This document shows positions 35,256 through 47,239 of a stretch of 64,000 nt of DNA, one piece after another. The stretch spans positions 90,316,575 to 90,380,574 of the forward strand of contig NC_092872.1 in NCBI RefSeq assembly GCF_028372415.1, written 5' to 3'. This DNA comes from Notamacropus eugenii (taxonomy: Eukaryota > Chordata > Mammalia > Diprotodontia > Macropodidae). The notes beneath the pieces are model-generated. The model was not told the origin of the DNA, did not search any database, and saw only the letters and a list, made by a program, of their open reading frames with translations. Position 1 is the first letter of the stretch, and the number at the start of each line of letters is the position of its first letter. Position numbers and translations under genes: made by a program.

Positions 35256-35590
35256 TATGTTCTCCCTCACCAAAAGTCTTCATAGAAGGTTGGATGATCA
35301 AATATCAGGGATTCTGTAGGAGGAGTTCTTACTGCAATAAACAGCATCTGAGCTCCCTTGCAACTCTGATTCTGAGATGCTGAAAAAAGTCTATTGTCCA
35401 GACTATGGCATGTAATTGGACAGGCAGTTTCACTGAGTAGATCTGTTAGTACATATCCATCTTGAAGATGGGCACTGCAGATGGACAATGAACTGGGTCC
35501 AGAATGGATGTTAAAGAAAAAAGCTAGTTAGACTGCTTTTGGTGAATCTTGCAACCCTTGCAATGATCCCAGGCAGCTCCCTGACACAAA
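35256..35590. other. No recognised feature
   Basis: Intronic sequence without a supported feature. Confidence 0.35.
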
Positions 35591-36270
35591 AATAATAGCC
35601 AACATTTACAGATAGTTCTCTGAGTTCCCAAAAGCACTACATCACCAACTTCCTATTGGTCATTTCAAGATGGATATAAAAGAGACATCTCAAACTCAAC
35701 ATGTCCAAAACTAGCTAGGTGAAACAATGTGTGGAATATTGGACTTGGAGTCAGGAGGACGAGCTCAATTCATGCTACAGATTTTTACTAGATGTGTGAC
35801 CCTGGGTAAGTCACTTAACTCTCTTAGCCTCAGTTTCCTTATCTGCAAAATGGAGATAGAAATAATACCTAACTTCCAGGGTTCTCTTGAGGCTCAGTAA
35901 GATAATAAATATAAAGCATTACATAAGTACCAACTTACATAAATCTTATTTGATCCTCACAGCAACCTTGGGAGGGAGGGTCTATAATTATCCCCATTTT
36001 ATAAATGAGAAAACTGAGGTCTGGGATAGGATCTACAACAAAGGAAAAAATATCCTTCTCAATGAGATCACTGATCCATCAAAATATCATAGGATCATAG
36101 GAGCTTGAAGAAACCCCAGAGACCATCGAATCTAACACCATTATTTTACAGAAGTAAATTTCTAGGAGGTTAAGCAATTTTTCTGGGGTAACACAGGTAA
36201 CAGGCTTCACAGGTGGGATTCAAACTCAGGTCCTCTGACTCCAGACACAGTGCTCTTCCCCTTGCAGTAC
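35590..36270 (+). repeat. SINE and MIR remnants
   Basis: SINE at about 35715-35925 ('gtgaccctgggtaagtcact', 'tcagtttccttatctgcaaa'), MIR body at 35930-36040 ('cttatttgatcctcacagca') and another SINE/MIR tail at 36075-36270. Confidence 0.6.
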
Positions 36271-36495
36271 ACTATGTTCTAGTAAACAACGTCAAAGACT
36301 CTGTGGTTTAATGATGCCAGCTAGGTTTTAATGACTGTGATTTTGACAGACAACCTAACACCTGTCATGTTCCACTAATGTACTGAATAACTTTGGGCAA
36401 CTCATTCTCTCCAACCCATTTGTTTCCTCCTTGGTAAAATGAGCATAACATAGTAACTGTTCATATGAGTATAATGTCTTATGGTTACAAAATGT

Positions 36496-36573
36496 TTCAT
36501 ATATATACATATGTATATATGTGTGTATACATATGTATACACATATATATATACATATATATGTATATATATA
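36496..36573. repeat. AT-rich (TATACA)n-like repeat
   Basis: Alternating TATATG/TACATA units lie inside a MIR-like segment at about 36360-36750. Confidence 0.85.
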
Positions 36574-36759
36574 GCATTTCACTTGAACCTCACAACTGCA
36601 CCGTGAGCTATGTAGTGTAATATTATTACCTCCCAATTTTTGGATAAAGAAATTGAGACATAAGTGGGTCAGTGACTTCCCAGAGGTTGTACAACTAATA
36701 AAATCAATTGAAACCCTGGTCTTCTCAGTCTAGAGCTATTTCTACTACACTTCTCCACC

Positions 36760-37550
36760 CAGCCTATCTTATACATGGATATTCTAAGGATTAAAGTGAG
36801 CTAATGGGTATGAACATACTTTGAAAAGGAGAGAGCGCAATATAAACATATGGAACTATTATTTTTTGTAGCATTAAAGGAGACAAGAGCATAACTGACT
36901 GTACATTAGGGCTGGGCCCTCCTAGAACCCAGCAGTAAGATTTGGTACCTCCCAATTTGCTCAGCCACTCCTAGGACAGATTGATAGGGAGGTCTCCAGA
37001 GCAGGGATCCACTCTGAATATAGATAAAGATCACAGGATCACAGAAGGGACCTGGGACATAATCTGGTACAATCCTCTAATTCTACAGGTGAAGAGGCCT
37101 AGAGAGATGGTGTGACTCGCACAACATCACACAAGTAGTTATTGGCAACCTAGTGTCCTTGGCAGAGCATCATGGCTGCTCTCCCTTAGAGTAATCTTAA
37201 CTTCACGTCATTTTTTCTATGCTAATCCCTCTTTGGAGTCATCAGCTAACAGTGAAGATTACTTTGAGAAAACCCAAATATAAACAACCTAAACTTTAAA
37301 AAAAAATGCCACAGCAATTGTTCACATTAGAGAAATAGTCTTTTGGAAATGACTTCACTTCAAAAAGCAGTTTTCTCACCGCAGCTCTGTTCCTGCAGAT
37401 CATTAACTGCTTGACTGAATACCTAGCAATGAGCCTTAAGCACTCAACATATGTTTGTTAATGGATTCCTTGACTAAGGGACTTTAAGCTTTAAGTATGA
37501 AGGGCCAGGGGCAACTGAAGACCTGTCAGTAATGAATTATAATACTTCTG
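36760..37550. other. Mostly no recognised feature
   Basis: A short MIR-like segment is visible at about 37030-37170 and an L2-like end at 37390-37475. Otherwise nothing is supported. Confidence 0.4.
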
Positions 37551-38170
37551 TAGCATTTTAAGATCTACAAAAGCTTTTTTTTTTCTTCCACAACAACCCT
37601 GTATGCAAACAGTATGCCCATTTTACAGATAAGGGTTCTGAGGCTCAGAGTTGTAAGCTGGGTGGCTTACCCAGAGTCACCCAGCTAGGAAGTGTTAAGG
37701 GCAGGAATTAAATCCAGGTTTTTTTGACTCCCAATGCTAGTACTCAAAGACATCAGAAATGATAACCAAGATCAATGGGAAAATATTCTAAAAGTCATAC
37801 AAAATTTTAGAGCTGGAAGAAACATTAGAGATTATCTCATTTCTCATTTATTATCTCATTATTTCGTTATCTCCTTTCCTATACTGCTAAGAAACTTGAA
37901 ACTCATGTAACTATGAGAATAACAGCTTTTCAGGACATCTGTAGAAAATGAGGCACAGCCATAATAATGATAAAAACTCACACTTCTATGGACGTTGAAG
38001 GCTTACAAAGCTTTAAACAACCTCATGAGGCAAGAAGTGTATTATTTTACCTTCATTTTATAGATTAGGAAATGGGTTCATTAAAGTTAAGTGAATTAAC
38101 TGGGATCACACAGTATCAGAGAGAGTACTTGAATCCAGATTTGTCCTGACTCTAAATCTAACACAATCTA
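37550..38170 (+). mobile_element. Two MIR SINEs
   Basis: First at about 37550-37745 ('ttttacagataagggttctg', 'ccagagtcacccagctagga'). Second at about 37960-38170 ('gataaaaactcacacttcta', 'gggatcacacagtatcagag'). Confidence 0.65.
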
Positions 38171-38990
38171 TGAACTGTATCACAAAAGGTACCTTTATAT
38201 ACCTATAAATTATTTGGGATCATTTTTAATGGGCTATTTAACTGTCTACTGGATCTATTATGGAGGACACTCAACAAAGAAACTGGGCTGAAGCGAATGA
38301 TGGGGCCCAGATCTGTTATATAACCCCATTCTATTCTCCTTTTGATCTGACAGATCCTTAGTAGGGTCAGGATTTATGAACCTTCAACACCCTGAAAGAA
38401 GTTGAGATCAGGGTTGTAGGAGCCTTGGTTAATTTTCTTCTTCCTACTTTCCAACATTTGATACAGTCTGCAGCGGCAACATACTTAGTTCCTGACCAGG
38501 TAACTATCCTAATTTCCCCCAAGTTAGAATGAAGTCTTTGTCAGCTCCCCATCTGACCAGACCCTGTGCATTTAATCGTAGAAGTACCTTAGGGAAGTAG
38601 GTAATTTCTTTTTCCCAGAACAAATTCCCCCTCTGAGAATCAGAAAACCTGAGTTCCAGTTCTAGCTCTGAAACTCTTTGTGTGACTGGGACTGCTTCAT
38701 ATCACATTTGCTTCTGAGTGCAACCCTCCCCCCTCTCCTTGCTCAGTGAGCCATTTTAAAAAAAAAAAAAAAAGAAGGGCAAAAACAAATCATTTCAACA
38801 AATCTAACATCTCATTTGAGTCTGACAGTATAGGCGGAGCAACGTTCCACACTTGTAATTCCTCATCTTTGCAAAGAGAGGTGGGAGGTGTCTTTTCTCA
38901 TCTTTTTTCAGAGACAAACTTGGCAAGTATTATGTCTGCTACTGCTCCTTTTCCTCCTCTTTCTCCTCATCCTTCTTCTTCCCTAACTTT
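38171..38990. other. No recognised feature
   Basis: Intronic sequence with an A-run at 38757-38775. Confidence 0.35.
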
Positions 38991-39270
38991 TTAGCTTTTG
39001 AATTTTTAAAAATGAATTTTCAGTTCATTAATTCTTTTTCTATTTTGTCAGCATACATTTGTAGAGATGTGATCTTGCCCCCAGAGGACTACTTAGCTGC
39101 CTCCAAGAAATTTGGGTATGTTGCTTCATTATGATCATTTTCTTTCACATAATTATGAATTGTTTCAATGATTTGTTCTTTGACCTAGTCATTATGTAGG
39201 ATTTCATTGCTAAAGCTGCCATTTGGGGTCTGTATGTTTTGTTTATGCTCTTTCATAACTTCTTAATCAT
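38990..39270 (-). mobile_element. L1 ORF2 fragment, minus strand
   Basis: 'gaggactacttagctgcctc', 'gttgcttcattatgatcatt' and 'tttgttctttgacctagtca' match the reverse complement of the L1 endonuclease-RT junction. Confidence 0.55.
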
Positions 39271-39644
39271 AAAGCCTGTCTCCCTACATCACAGGAATGC
39301 TTTGGGAGACAAAGGAGATAAGAGTTAAAAGCATTCTACAGAGGTCAGAGGTCATTCCACCACTCAGTTCCACTGTTAGAAACACTCTGGCTTTGCCCAG
39401 GGAAGCAACTTGACTGTGCTGTAGTGGGGACGGGTTTTAGCCTATGAATCTTCGATTGGGTATGAGCTCTCATATGCTCTGTCTTCATTTCGGGAATATG
39501 TTGTTTTGATCTTGGAAAGGCAATAGACCGTTACAATAAGAGATGAAGTTATAATTCCCCTGAAGCAGGCTCATCTCACGCAAGCCAGCTGCTCCTCTGT
39601 GATCTGCAGCATAGGAAGATGAGGGAAGAGGTAACTGTGTAGAG

Positions 39645-39765
39645 GAGGGGTGGGGAACCTGCCACCTTGAGGCCCTCCAGGTTCTCAAGTGTGGCCCTTT
39701 GACTGATTCAGTCCTGATTCACCCTTGGAGAGGATAGAGGGTTGGGAGATTGGGGTTCTTCTCTT
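39645..39765 (+). mobile_element. hAT MITE, left half
   Basis: 'ggggtggggaacctgccacc' and 'caagtgtggccctttgactg' match the left half of the full element at 45424-45614. Confidence 0.6.
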
Positions 39766-39789
39766 GAGGCCCATGGGCCTTCAGGGTGT

Positions 39790-39985
39790 CTGTAGATGGG
39801 TTTCAGGGCATTGGTGAATTTAAATGGGAAAAATACATCTTTATTTCGATATAGTAGGTTCTCGTTATAATTCAATGTATTTTATTTTATGCTTTTAAAG
39901 ATGTCACACTGAGAAGGGATCCATAGGCTTCACCAGCCTGCCAAAGGGTTTCATGACACAAATGCATTTAAGAACTCTTGGAGTA
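39790..39985 (+). mobile_element. hAT-type DNA transposon fragment
   Basis: 'ttgaatttaaatggg'-type text, 'tctttatttcgatatagtag', 'agggatccataggcttcacc' and a terminal 'aagaactcttggag'. Same family as 26938. Confidence 0.6.
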
Positions 39986-40159
39986 GGGGAAAGATGAATC
40001 ATTGCAAAAGGAGGAAAGAGTAGAGAAAGCTCTAATAGGAGATCAAGATCATAGACTGGGAGAGCCAAGTGTTAGAGGGATATGCTCTTGCATACTGAAA
40101 GCTACTGGGAATTTGGGCGGTATCCCTGAGAATCTTCACAGGAGTAAAATATCAAAGAT

Positions 40160-40402
40160 TGCTTTTATTGTTCAGCTGTTTCAGACTCTTTGCAGCTCCA
40201 AGGGGTTTTCTTAGCAAACGTACTGGAATGGCTTGCCATTTTCTTCTCCAGCTCATTTTACAGATAAGGAAACTGAGGCAAACAAGGTGAAGTGACTTGC
40301 TCAGGGTCGCACAACTATTAAGTGTCTGAGGCCAAATTTGAACTCAGGTCTTTCTGACTCCAGGACTGACACTCTATCCATTATGCCAGCTAGCTACCCT
40401 AA
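40160..40402 (-). mobile_element. tRNA-headed marsupial SINE, minus strand
   Basis: 'tattgttcagctgtttcaga', 'gccattttcttctccagctc' and 'gctcagggtcgcacaactat'. Confidence 0.8.
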
Positions 40403-41830
40403 GATAAAGAGATGGATAGATAGACAGATAGATATTAAGAAAAATCTGAGAAAAAACAAAACAAAATGTTTTATGTTATTAGAGAGATAAAAGGAAGCTT
40501 ATAGAGCATCCTCTCATCCAAGGATTAAGGCTTTTCTTCTGATCTGGACCTTAAAAGTAAATTGTAGGCAGCTGGTTGATTTCACTTATTTCACTTCTTG
40601 AAGAGAAATAGGCTTGGGAACTTAGAGAGGCTGAAACTAGTGTTATTTTCTCTAGGATTGAAGCTCCATAAAGTCACAGACTTCTCCTCCTGTTACCTCC
40701 TTCTCTTTTTCTTCCTCCTCTCTCCCTCAACAGTGCCCAGCCCAGACTCTGCATACATTAATAATCAGGATGACTGTCCAGTGTGCTGCTTCAAGTGTCT
40801 GTGGGTTTCACAGTGATTTTTAAAAGTCAAAATCTTTTTTTTTCAATCAATGGTCCTTGCAGCAGCTGGCTAACAGAGAAGAAACCCATACCTCCTGGGG
40901 AAAGGATAAGCCAAGCCAGAAAGTCAGGGCTGTGAAGTGTCTGCTCTGCACCCGTTGACATATGGGGGAAGGAAGGAGGGGGAAGGAAAGAGAGGCAAGC
41001 AATTTCCAGATTTGCTTCAGATGAAATTGATCTCAGCTCAGCAGAAAAGATCTTTGCATATTCCAGATCATTGCCTAGATGGAATAGAAATTAGCCTAAA
41101 GGTTTTATAAGGAAAAAATGTGCTGGCAGAGTTATCTGCCCTGTAAAACAATCTGCCTACGTGTTGTCTTGTGACTAAAGATTGAGAGCCCTTAATGCCG
41201 CTGAATTATTTTTGATGTGGAAAAAAAGGACAGAGTGGTGCCAGCGGGGTTTAGACTTCTGGATTCTTTGTGCAATCTTGCATATTTATTGTTTTCCAAA
41301 AATGCATAAAGCCAAGAGGTTTCCAAGGAGATGCCTGGCTCAGCATCACTTTCCCGGGAGCTTCTTTGATGCCGGAAAAGACCAATTTGGAAGTCTAGTT
41401 CTTTTCAGTGGATCAAATGCTGGGAGGGTTGCATAGTATCAAGAGATAATTAAGTGTAGGTAAAGGTCTAGGGAGGGTTGGGAAACAGAACTTCAGAGAA
41501 GATGAACAAAAGTCAGAGACCTCACCAAAGAGTTAGGAACCTAAGCTGGAACTTCTGGTAGAATGCCAAGTGGCAAATACCAATGAAGATCATCAAGCTC
41601 AGCTCTTGAGCTGAGTGGTTCCTCCTCAGAGTTATCCCAGCTGTCTCCAAAGGTTGTATGCTCAGGCCCATGGTTGCTTGGGAAAGACACTGCCTCACTC
41701 CCCTCCCTTATTTCTCAAATGCAAAGATTGTCTAGGATAGGAAAGATCTACTATGGGTTTGAAATGAGGTGCTTCTCCCTTCCCAGACACTGGGCAATTG
41801 GAACATAGTTTGGGGGAAGGAAGGATCTTA
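40403..41830. other. Repeat-free intronic stretch
   Basis: Apart from a short GATA-like run at 40410-40435, I recognise no repeat from 40440 to 41830. No exon is supported. It is one of the longest unexplained stretches in the intron. Confidence 0.45.
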
Positions 41831-41965
41831 GAGACCACTGAGTTACTTGTTTCACAGATAAGGAAGCAGAGAGATTAGCCCAGGCTCACATAGTTTAGCA
41901 AGCAGAGCCAGGATTTGAAACCAGGTTCCCGACTCTAAGACTAGGATTCTTTCTGCCATACTCTG
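41831..41965 (+). mobile_element. MIR tail
   Basis: 'ttagagaccactgagttact', 'gcagagccaggatttgaaac' and 'ggattctttctgccatactc'. Confidence 0.55.
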
Positions 41966-42480
41966 TTATGATAGAGAGGTAGAGAAGGGAAAGAACCCAA
42001 GAGAGTGAACTGAGTAATCTTTGCTTGCCTTTCCAGACGGGTGTTAACACTGAGCCATGGATGGTGATGGCGCATAGAGAAAAAGCAGGAAATCAAGAAC
42101 CAAAGACATTCTGAACATGCCTAGGCTCTACCCAAGGCTAGCAAGTAGATTGACCACCTCAGGCAGGCAGGTATGAGTCTAAATGAATTAATTAAATGGC
42201 AAGGTGCAGTGGGGAAGCAGATGCTAGGCTGCACATAAAAGTCAGGGCAGATAGGGGATAACTGCGCAGGCTCAGAACATAGCAGAAACCAGGAAAATGG
42301 AATGGAAGGTAATCCAAGTGAAGAAAGACACGACATAGGAACTGGCCAAAGATTGGTCAAGGAAATAAGGAACCAGGAGACACAATAAGAGGAAATATAG
42401 CCAGAAATGGGCAGGAGAGTATATGTGAGGCATCAGCCTCAAAGAAACTTTAATTTCAAGGCAATTTTTTTGCCTAGAAT
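41966..42480. other. No recognised feature
   Basis: Nothing supported here beyond short chance ORFs. Confidence 0.35.
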
Positions 42481-43080
42481 TCCAAAATCTCAGAGCTAAA
42501 AGGAACATTAGAGGCCACCTAAGATATGACAACATAAGATATTCAATAAAACACTGGATTTTGACATCAAAAGTCCTATATTTTAGCTCTGCTACTCATT
42601 AGCAGTTACCTTAGGCAGGTCACTTAATGTGGCTAGACTTCAGTTTCCTCATCTGCAAAATCAGAGTAACAATACTTCAACTACCTACATCTTAGCATCG
42701 TTGTAAGGGGGAAACATTGTCAGCCTTAAAGCATTCTACAGAAATGTGAATTAATATTGTTTTCTGGCCCAGCCAATACCTGAACAGGAATTTCTCTTAT
42801 GCCGTCCACAGTAAGCAGTCAATCAGTCTAGAGATCGTAACTAGGTGTAGTAGGGAGAGCAATGGGCCTGGAGTCAGGATGACCTGAGTCCAAATCCAGC
42901 CACAGACATTTAGTAGCTGTGACCCTGTGCAAGTCATTTCATATCTGCTGGCCTCAGTTTCCTTATCTCTAAGTGGGTATAATAAATAACACCTTCCTCC
43001 CATGGTTGTTGGGAGGACCAAATGAGATCATATTTGCCACAGTGTCTGGCACTTCATAAGTTCTTGCTTCCTTCCTTCTA
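42480..43080 (+). mobile_element. Two SINE/MIR elements in tandem
   Basis: First at about 42545-42755 ('aggtcacttaatgtggctag', 'cagtttcctcatctgcaaaa'). Second at about 42835-43075 ('gcaatgggcctggagtcagg', 'atggttgttgggaggaccaa'). Confidence 0.65.
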
Positions 43081-43084
43081 CCTT

Positions 43085-43690
43085 CCTTTGTAGTCTATTC
43101 CTGAAGATCTATAGCTTTTAGCTCCAATTGTTAGAAAGTTTTTTTCTTGTATTGAACTAAAATGTACTTCACTACCCACCCCCTTCTCCCAGTATTGCCC
43201 ACTGAGACCACGTAAACAAATGTAACGCTTTTTCTACTTCACAATCCCTCAAATAATTGAAAACAGTGGTAATTTCCAGTCCTTTTCCTAGTCTGCTTTT
43301 CTCCAAGTTAAACATGCCTATGTTCATAAATTGATTGTCCTGTTGGATGGTCTCAAAATCCCTTTTCAATAATTCTATTTCTCCTCTTCTGGATGCTGGT
43401 GAATGCCATTTGTAAAATGTGACATCTAGAAATCAAACATAATGCTCTGGATGGGATTTGACTAGGACAGAGTACTGTGAAAACACTGCCTCCTTCAATC
43501 TGTACACTGTTTCTATTTATGTAGCCTAAAATGGCATTAGCTTTTTTTTTTTGGCTACTATGTCACATTGTTGACTCATCAAATTTGTGGTCTACTAAAA
43601 TGCCCAGGTCTTTTGCACATTGGCTGCTGCTGGCCAAACCACCCCTATCCTCTATTGAAACTGCTTTGTTAGGATTCCCATGCCTATAAT
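43085..43690 (+). mobile_element. CR1/L3-type LINE 3' region
   Basis: 'tggatgggatttgactagga', 'gtagcctaaaatggcattag', 'gttgactcatcaaatttgtg' and 'aatgcccaggtcttttgcac' match an old amniote CR1/L3-like 3' region. Confidence 0.5.
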
Positions 43691-44580
43691 AGAGGTACAT
43701 TCAAGAAGATCAATGAGGAAAGTCTCAAATGGCGCTGTCAATGACCTGGGTATCACTGATCATTTGACATGGATTTGCCACCACCACACTTTTAGGAGTT
43801 CGCTGCACCCAGAATCTTGGACAACTCAGTCAATACAGCTTACAGGAGTTCTGTAGTGCTATATGTAATGCAAGAAAATACAAGGGAAACCACCTAGTTA
43901 GTAGATTTTTCCCATGGCTGCACTCTTTTGCTAGGAAGAAGTCTCATCTGGCTTAAAATCTCACTCTGTTTTCAAGACCATTAGCTATAGGACAGCAATA
44001 TAACAAAAAATAATTCTTAGCCTTGGTCTCTCCCTGCTTTTATCTGCAGGCTACTTTAAAGTCAATGTTAGAGAAGCTAATGCACCACTCAGTATTACTG
44101 GCAATTATTTCTGCCTTCCATTCTCAGAGATCTACTGCCCTACCTTCCTCATTACAATCATATTTCCTCTCTCTTCTTTCTTTATTCATCCTTTTACTCT
44201 GTCTCTCCCTAACTACCTCTCTTCTCTTCTTCATAAAGAATCATAGAGAGCAAAGAAGCACAAGATGTTCCAACTTGGAGAAAAGCCCTAGTGGTCGTAC
44301 CTTAGATATGGTTTCCTCAAAAGGGGATGCTAAGTGGTGGACTTGATGACAACTATATGAGGTCTATGACAGCTCTGGAGACCACTATAATGGCAGGTAA
44401 TTTTAGAAAATGGACACAGAGTCAGAAACAGCTTTGGGAACCACCATGGATGATGTTGGGGGTGGCTTAAGTTTCCCCATACAACTAAGATGTGGTAGAA
44501 GGATTTAGTAAAGAGGAGTGATATGCCAGAATCACCTTGGAACTTGGGGATGTGGTCTTAAGAGTACATATGTCCTTTCT
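43691..44580. other. No recognised feature
   Basis: Intronic sequence. The 107-codon ORF at 44023-44346 is low-complexity Ser/Leu sequence with no family resemblance. Confidence 0.35.
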
Positions 44581-44589
44581 CCCTTTTTT

Positions 44590-44805
44590 CTCTCCTCAAA
44601 GATTCACCTTCCTGAGTTCAAATCCAGCTTTGGACACTTACTAGCTATATGACCCTGGGCAAGTCACTTTACCCCATTTGCCTCAGTTCTCTCATTTGTA
44701 AAATGAGCAGAGAAGGAAAGGGCAAACCACTCCAGTATCTTTGCAAAGAAAACCCCAAACTGGGTCGTGAAAAGTAAAACATGACTGAAACAACAACAGT
44801 GAGAC
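44590..44805 (+). mobile_element. tRNA-headed marsupial SINE, 5' truncated
   Basis: 'ctgggcaagtcactttaccc', 'ggcaaaccactccagtatct' and 'gactgaaacaacaacag'. Confidence 0.75.
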
Positions 44806-45221
44806 ACAGCTGCCAGTTACCTTGGGGTCAACATATAGGGCTCTGCTACGGGGAGCAGTGACAAGTGAACAAACTCCTTATAAACAGGGTCTGATCATCC
44901 CTACAATCCAGGTCAGCCTTGCTTAAATACATTCTACCTTGTCATTATCCTTTCTGAGATGTGACACCTGGAACAAAATATCATACTTCAGAAGTAAACT
45001 GCCTAGAGCAGAACACAGGGCATGGATCAGTTATTGGGGCCTCCACTTCTTCATGTACAAAATTAAGTGACTGAACTAAATGACATCCATCAGGGGTGTT
45101 CTGGAGTCAGTTTGAAGAGGCTCACTATTGTTAAATTTTCAGCATGAGCATTTGCACCATGAAAATCAGCGGAGACTACAAATTGGAGCTTGGTTTATTA
45201 TTTTGTTGACTGTCTCTAAAC

Positions 45222-45640
45222 CAATACTGTCAAACTCAAATTGAAATGAGGGCCATTAAATTGTAATAAAGGTCCCTAGGGCAACATATCAACTTTAAAA
45301 AATCACATATTGACATTATCCATGTCCTATGGTATTTTTTCTATTTTGTTTTATATTTCCCAATTACATTTTAATATGGTTCAGGTACACTGGCATTCAT
45401 GCTGTGGACCATGTGTGCCAAGCCAGGGGTAGAGAACCTGCAGACTTGAGGCCACATGTGTCCCTCTACATCCTCAAATACTGAATCTAAACTTCACAGA
45501 ATAAATTCCCTTAATAAAAGAATTTATCCTGTAAAACTTGGTCTCAATCAAAAGGCTGTACCCAAGGACCTAGAAAGCCAGATGTGCATTGAGAGCACAG
45601 GTTCTCCACTCCTGTGCCAGGCAGTATATTTGATTCCTCC
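45222..45640 (+). mobile_element. Old hAT element interrupted by a MITE
   Basis: It starts 'ctgtcaaactcaaattgaaa', has 'tatttcccaattacatttta' and 'gctgtggaccatgtgtgcca', and resumes after the insert as 'gcagtatatttgattcctcc', a degraded version of its inverse start. Confidence 0.6.
45424..45614. mobile_element. Full-length hAT MITE with 8-bp target duplication
   Basis: The 191-bp element starts 'caggggtagagaacctgcag' and ends 'caggttctccactcctg', imperfect inverted repeats. The interior is itself nearly palindromic. The flanks tgccaagc (45416-45423) and tgccaggc (45615-45622) match at 7 of 8, the size expected for hAT. The 63-codon ORF inside is not a gene. Confidence 0.82.
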
Positions 45641-45879
45641 GGTCTAGACTTAAGAAGGTGATAGAAGAAATTTTAACAATAAAGTAGATTAAACTTAAAA
45701 GTATGTTATACATACTTTCCCTCCAGAGCTGAGTGTTAACCATTTACCAGAACATCTCTGTCTTTAAGGTCCCTGCCAATGCTAGGATCTGAATATTTTT
45801 TGCACTGGACCTATATGATTTTCCTGGTGTAAGGGAACTCTTGAAGAGAAATTCCTTTTACCAATGTAGTCCAATACAC

Positions 45880-46015
45880 CTTGCACTGCAACTCAGAATC
45901 TAAAAGAGTTGCCTTGGACACTGAGAGGTTAAGTGACTTACCCAAGGTCACATAGCCAGACAGACAGGATTTAACCCAGGCTTTTCTCCCCTTCAAGGCC
46001 AGATTGGTAACTACC
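45880..46015 (+). mobile_element. MIR tail
   Basis: 'aagtgacttacccaaggtca' and 'aggatttaacccaggctttt'. Confidence 0.55.
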
Positions 46016-46029
46016 CCAAGGTTACCTTT

Positions 46030-46165
46030 CCTGGCATCTGTGATCCTATAAATAGATTCAGGTGGGGTTAGTCAGAGAAGACTTCCTTCATGGGTGCCAA
46101 ATGGGAGGAAAAGAAAGGATATTCCAGATAGAAGGTAAAACAAGGACAGTCTTAAAGTCAAAGAG
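46030..46165 (+). repeat. Short copy of the ancient repeat family
   Basis: 'gagaagacttccttcatggg' and 'ggatattccagatagaaggt'. Confidence 0.45.
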
Positions 46166-46339
46166 AAGGAATCAGTTTTGTGTGGAGGGAGGGTGTCAAT
46201 TAATTTTCATTGAAAAAGAAGAAAAGTAAATTGGTGAACTGGGAATAAATACCCAAAATGGTAGATTATTTGGTGAATATAGTTAGTTCAGTTTCATATG
46301 GGCCATGTGCCTAAGAACACTTAGAAAGCAAAGCTTTTT

Positions 46340-46560
46340 CTTTTTTTTACAGAGTAAATATTTAAATCTTTCAAGCCCTTTACATACCTCCTCTCATATG
46401 GTCTTCCCCACAATCCTGTGAGGTAAGTGTTTTTACTACCTCTGAGAAAGATGGTGCTCAGACAGGTAAAGTACCTTATTGAGGGTCACACGAAGTGTCG
46501 AGGTAGAATTGGAACCCAGTTCTTCCTGCCTCTAAGTCCACACTGTACTAATTGTGGCTG
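46340..46560 (+). mobile_element. MIR SINE
   Basis: 'cccacaatcctgtgaggtaa', 'tgagggtcacacgaagtgtc' and 'aattggaacccagttcttcc'. Confidence 0.65.
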
Positions 46561-46754
46561 AGTGAAAGAGTACTCAGAATGGGTTAGGGAGATTCTAGAT
46601 ATAGCAGAAGATACTGACAAGACAAGACAGAGATAGAGAAAAGAGGAAGGGGATACACCTTCACTGAGGAAAGAAACCAAAGACAGTGATACTAATTGAG
46701 ACATTTAGTCATATTTATGGATGAATAAGAAAGATAGGGCCAAGGGAGATCCCA

Positions 46755-46992
46755 GAGGTAGCTAGGTGCCTCAGTGGATAGAATGCTGGGCCTAGAGTTA
46801 GGAAGACCTTAGTTCAAATCTGGCCTCAGACACCTTTTAGCTATGTGACCCTGGCCAAGTCACTTAACCTCTGTTTGCCTTAATCCAATGGAGAAGAAAA
46901 TGGCAAACCACTCCAGTACCTTTGCCAAGAAAACCCCATGGATGGTATGGTTCATGGAGTCACAAAGAGTCAGATACAAGTCAACAACAATA
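46755..46992 (+). mobile_element. tRNA-headed marsupial SINE
   Basis: 'gtagctaggtgcctcagtgg', 'gtgaccctggccaagtcact', 'tttgccaagaaaaccccatg' and a CAACAA tail. Confidence 0.8.
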
Positions 46993-47084
46993 ATAGGGAA
47001 AGAACCTACTGCGGGGGAATGCCTAGACTCAATCACTTGAACAAGGCAAACCTGGCTAGACCCTCCATGGTACTGCCTAAAGAT

Positions 47085-47235
47085 CATCAGATGTGGAAAG
47101 TGAACTCTTTGGGTTAAAATGGTATGAGAAATATAAGGTTGCATGACATCATGGGGAGGAAGGGGAGAAAAATTTAAATCATGCAGAAGGGATTGTTGAA
47201 AACCAAAATCAAATAAATTAATTATCAAGAAAAAA
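47085..47235 (+). mobile_element. L1/HAL1 3' end fragment
   Basis: 'catgacatcatggggaggaa', 'ggggagaaaaatttaaatca' and 'gaaaaccaaaatcaaataaa' match the 3' ends at 2800-2890 and 17640-17715. Confidence 0.6.
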
Positions 47236-47239
47236 ATGG

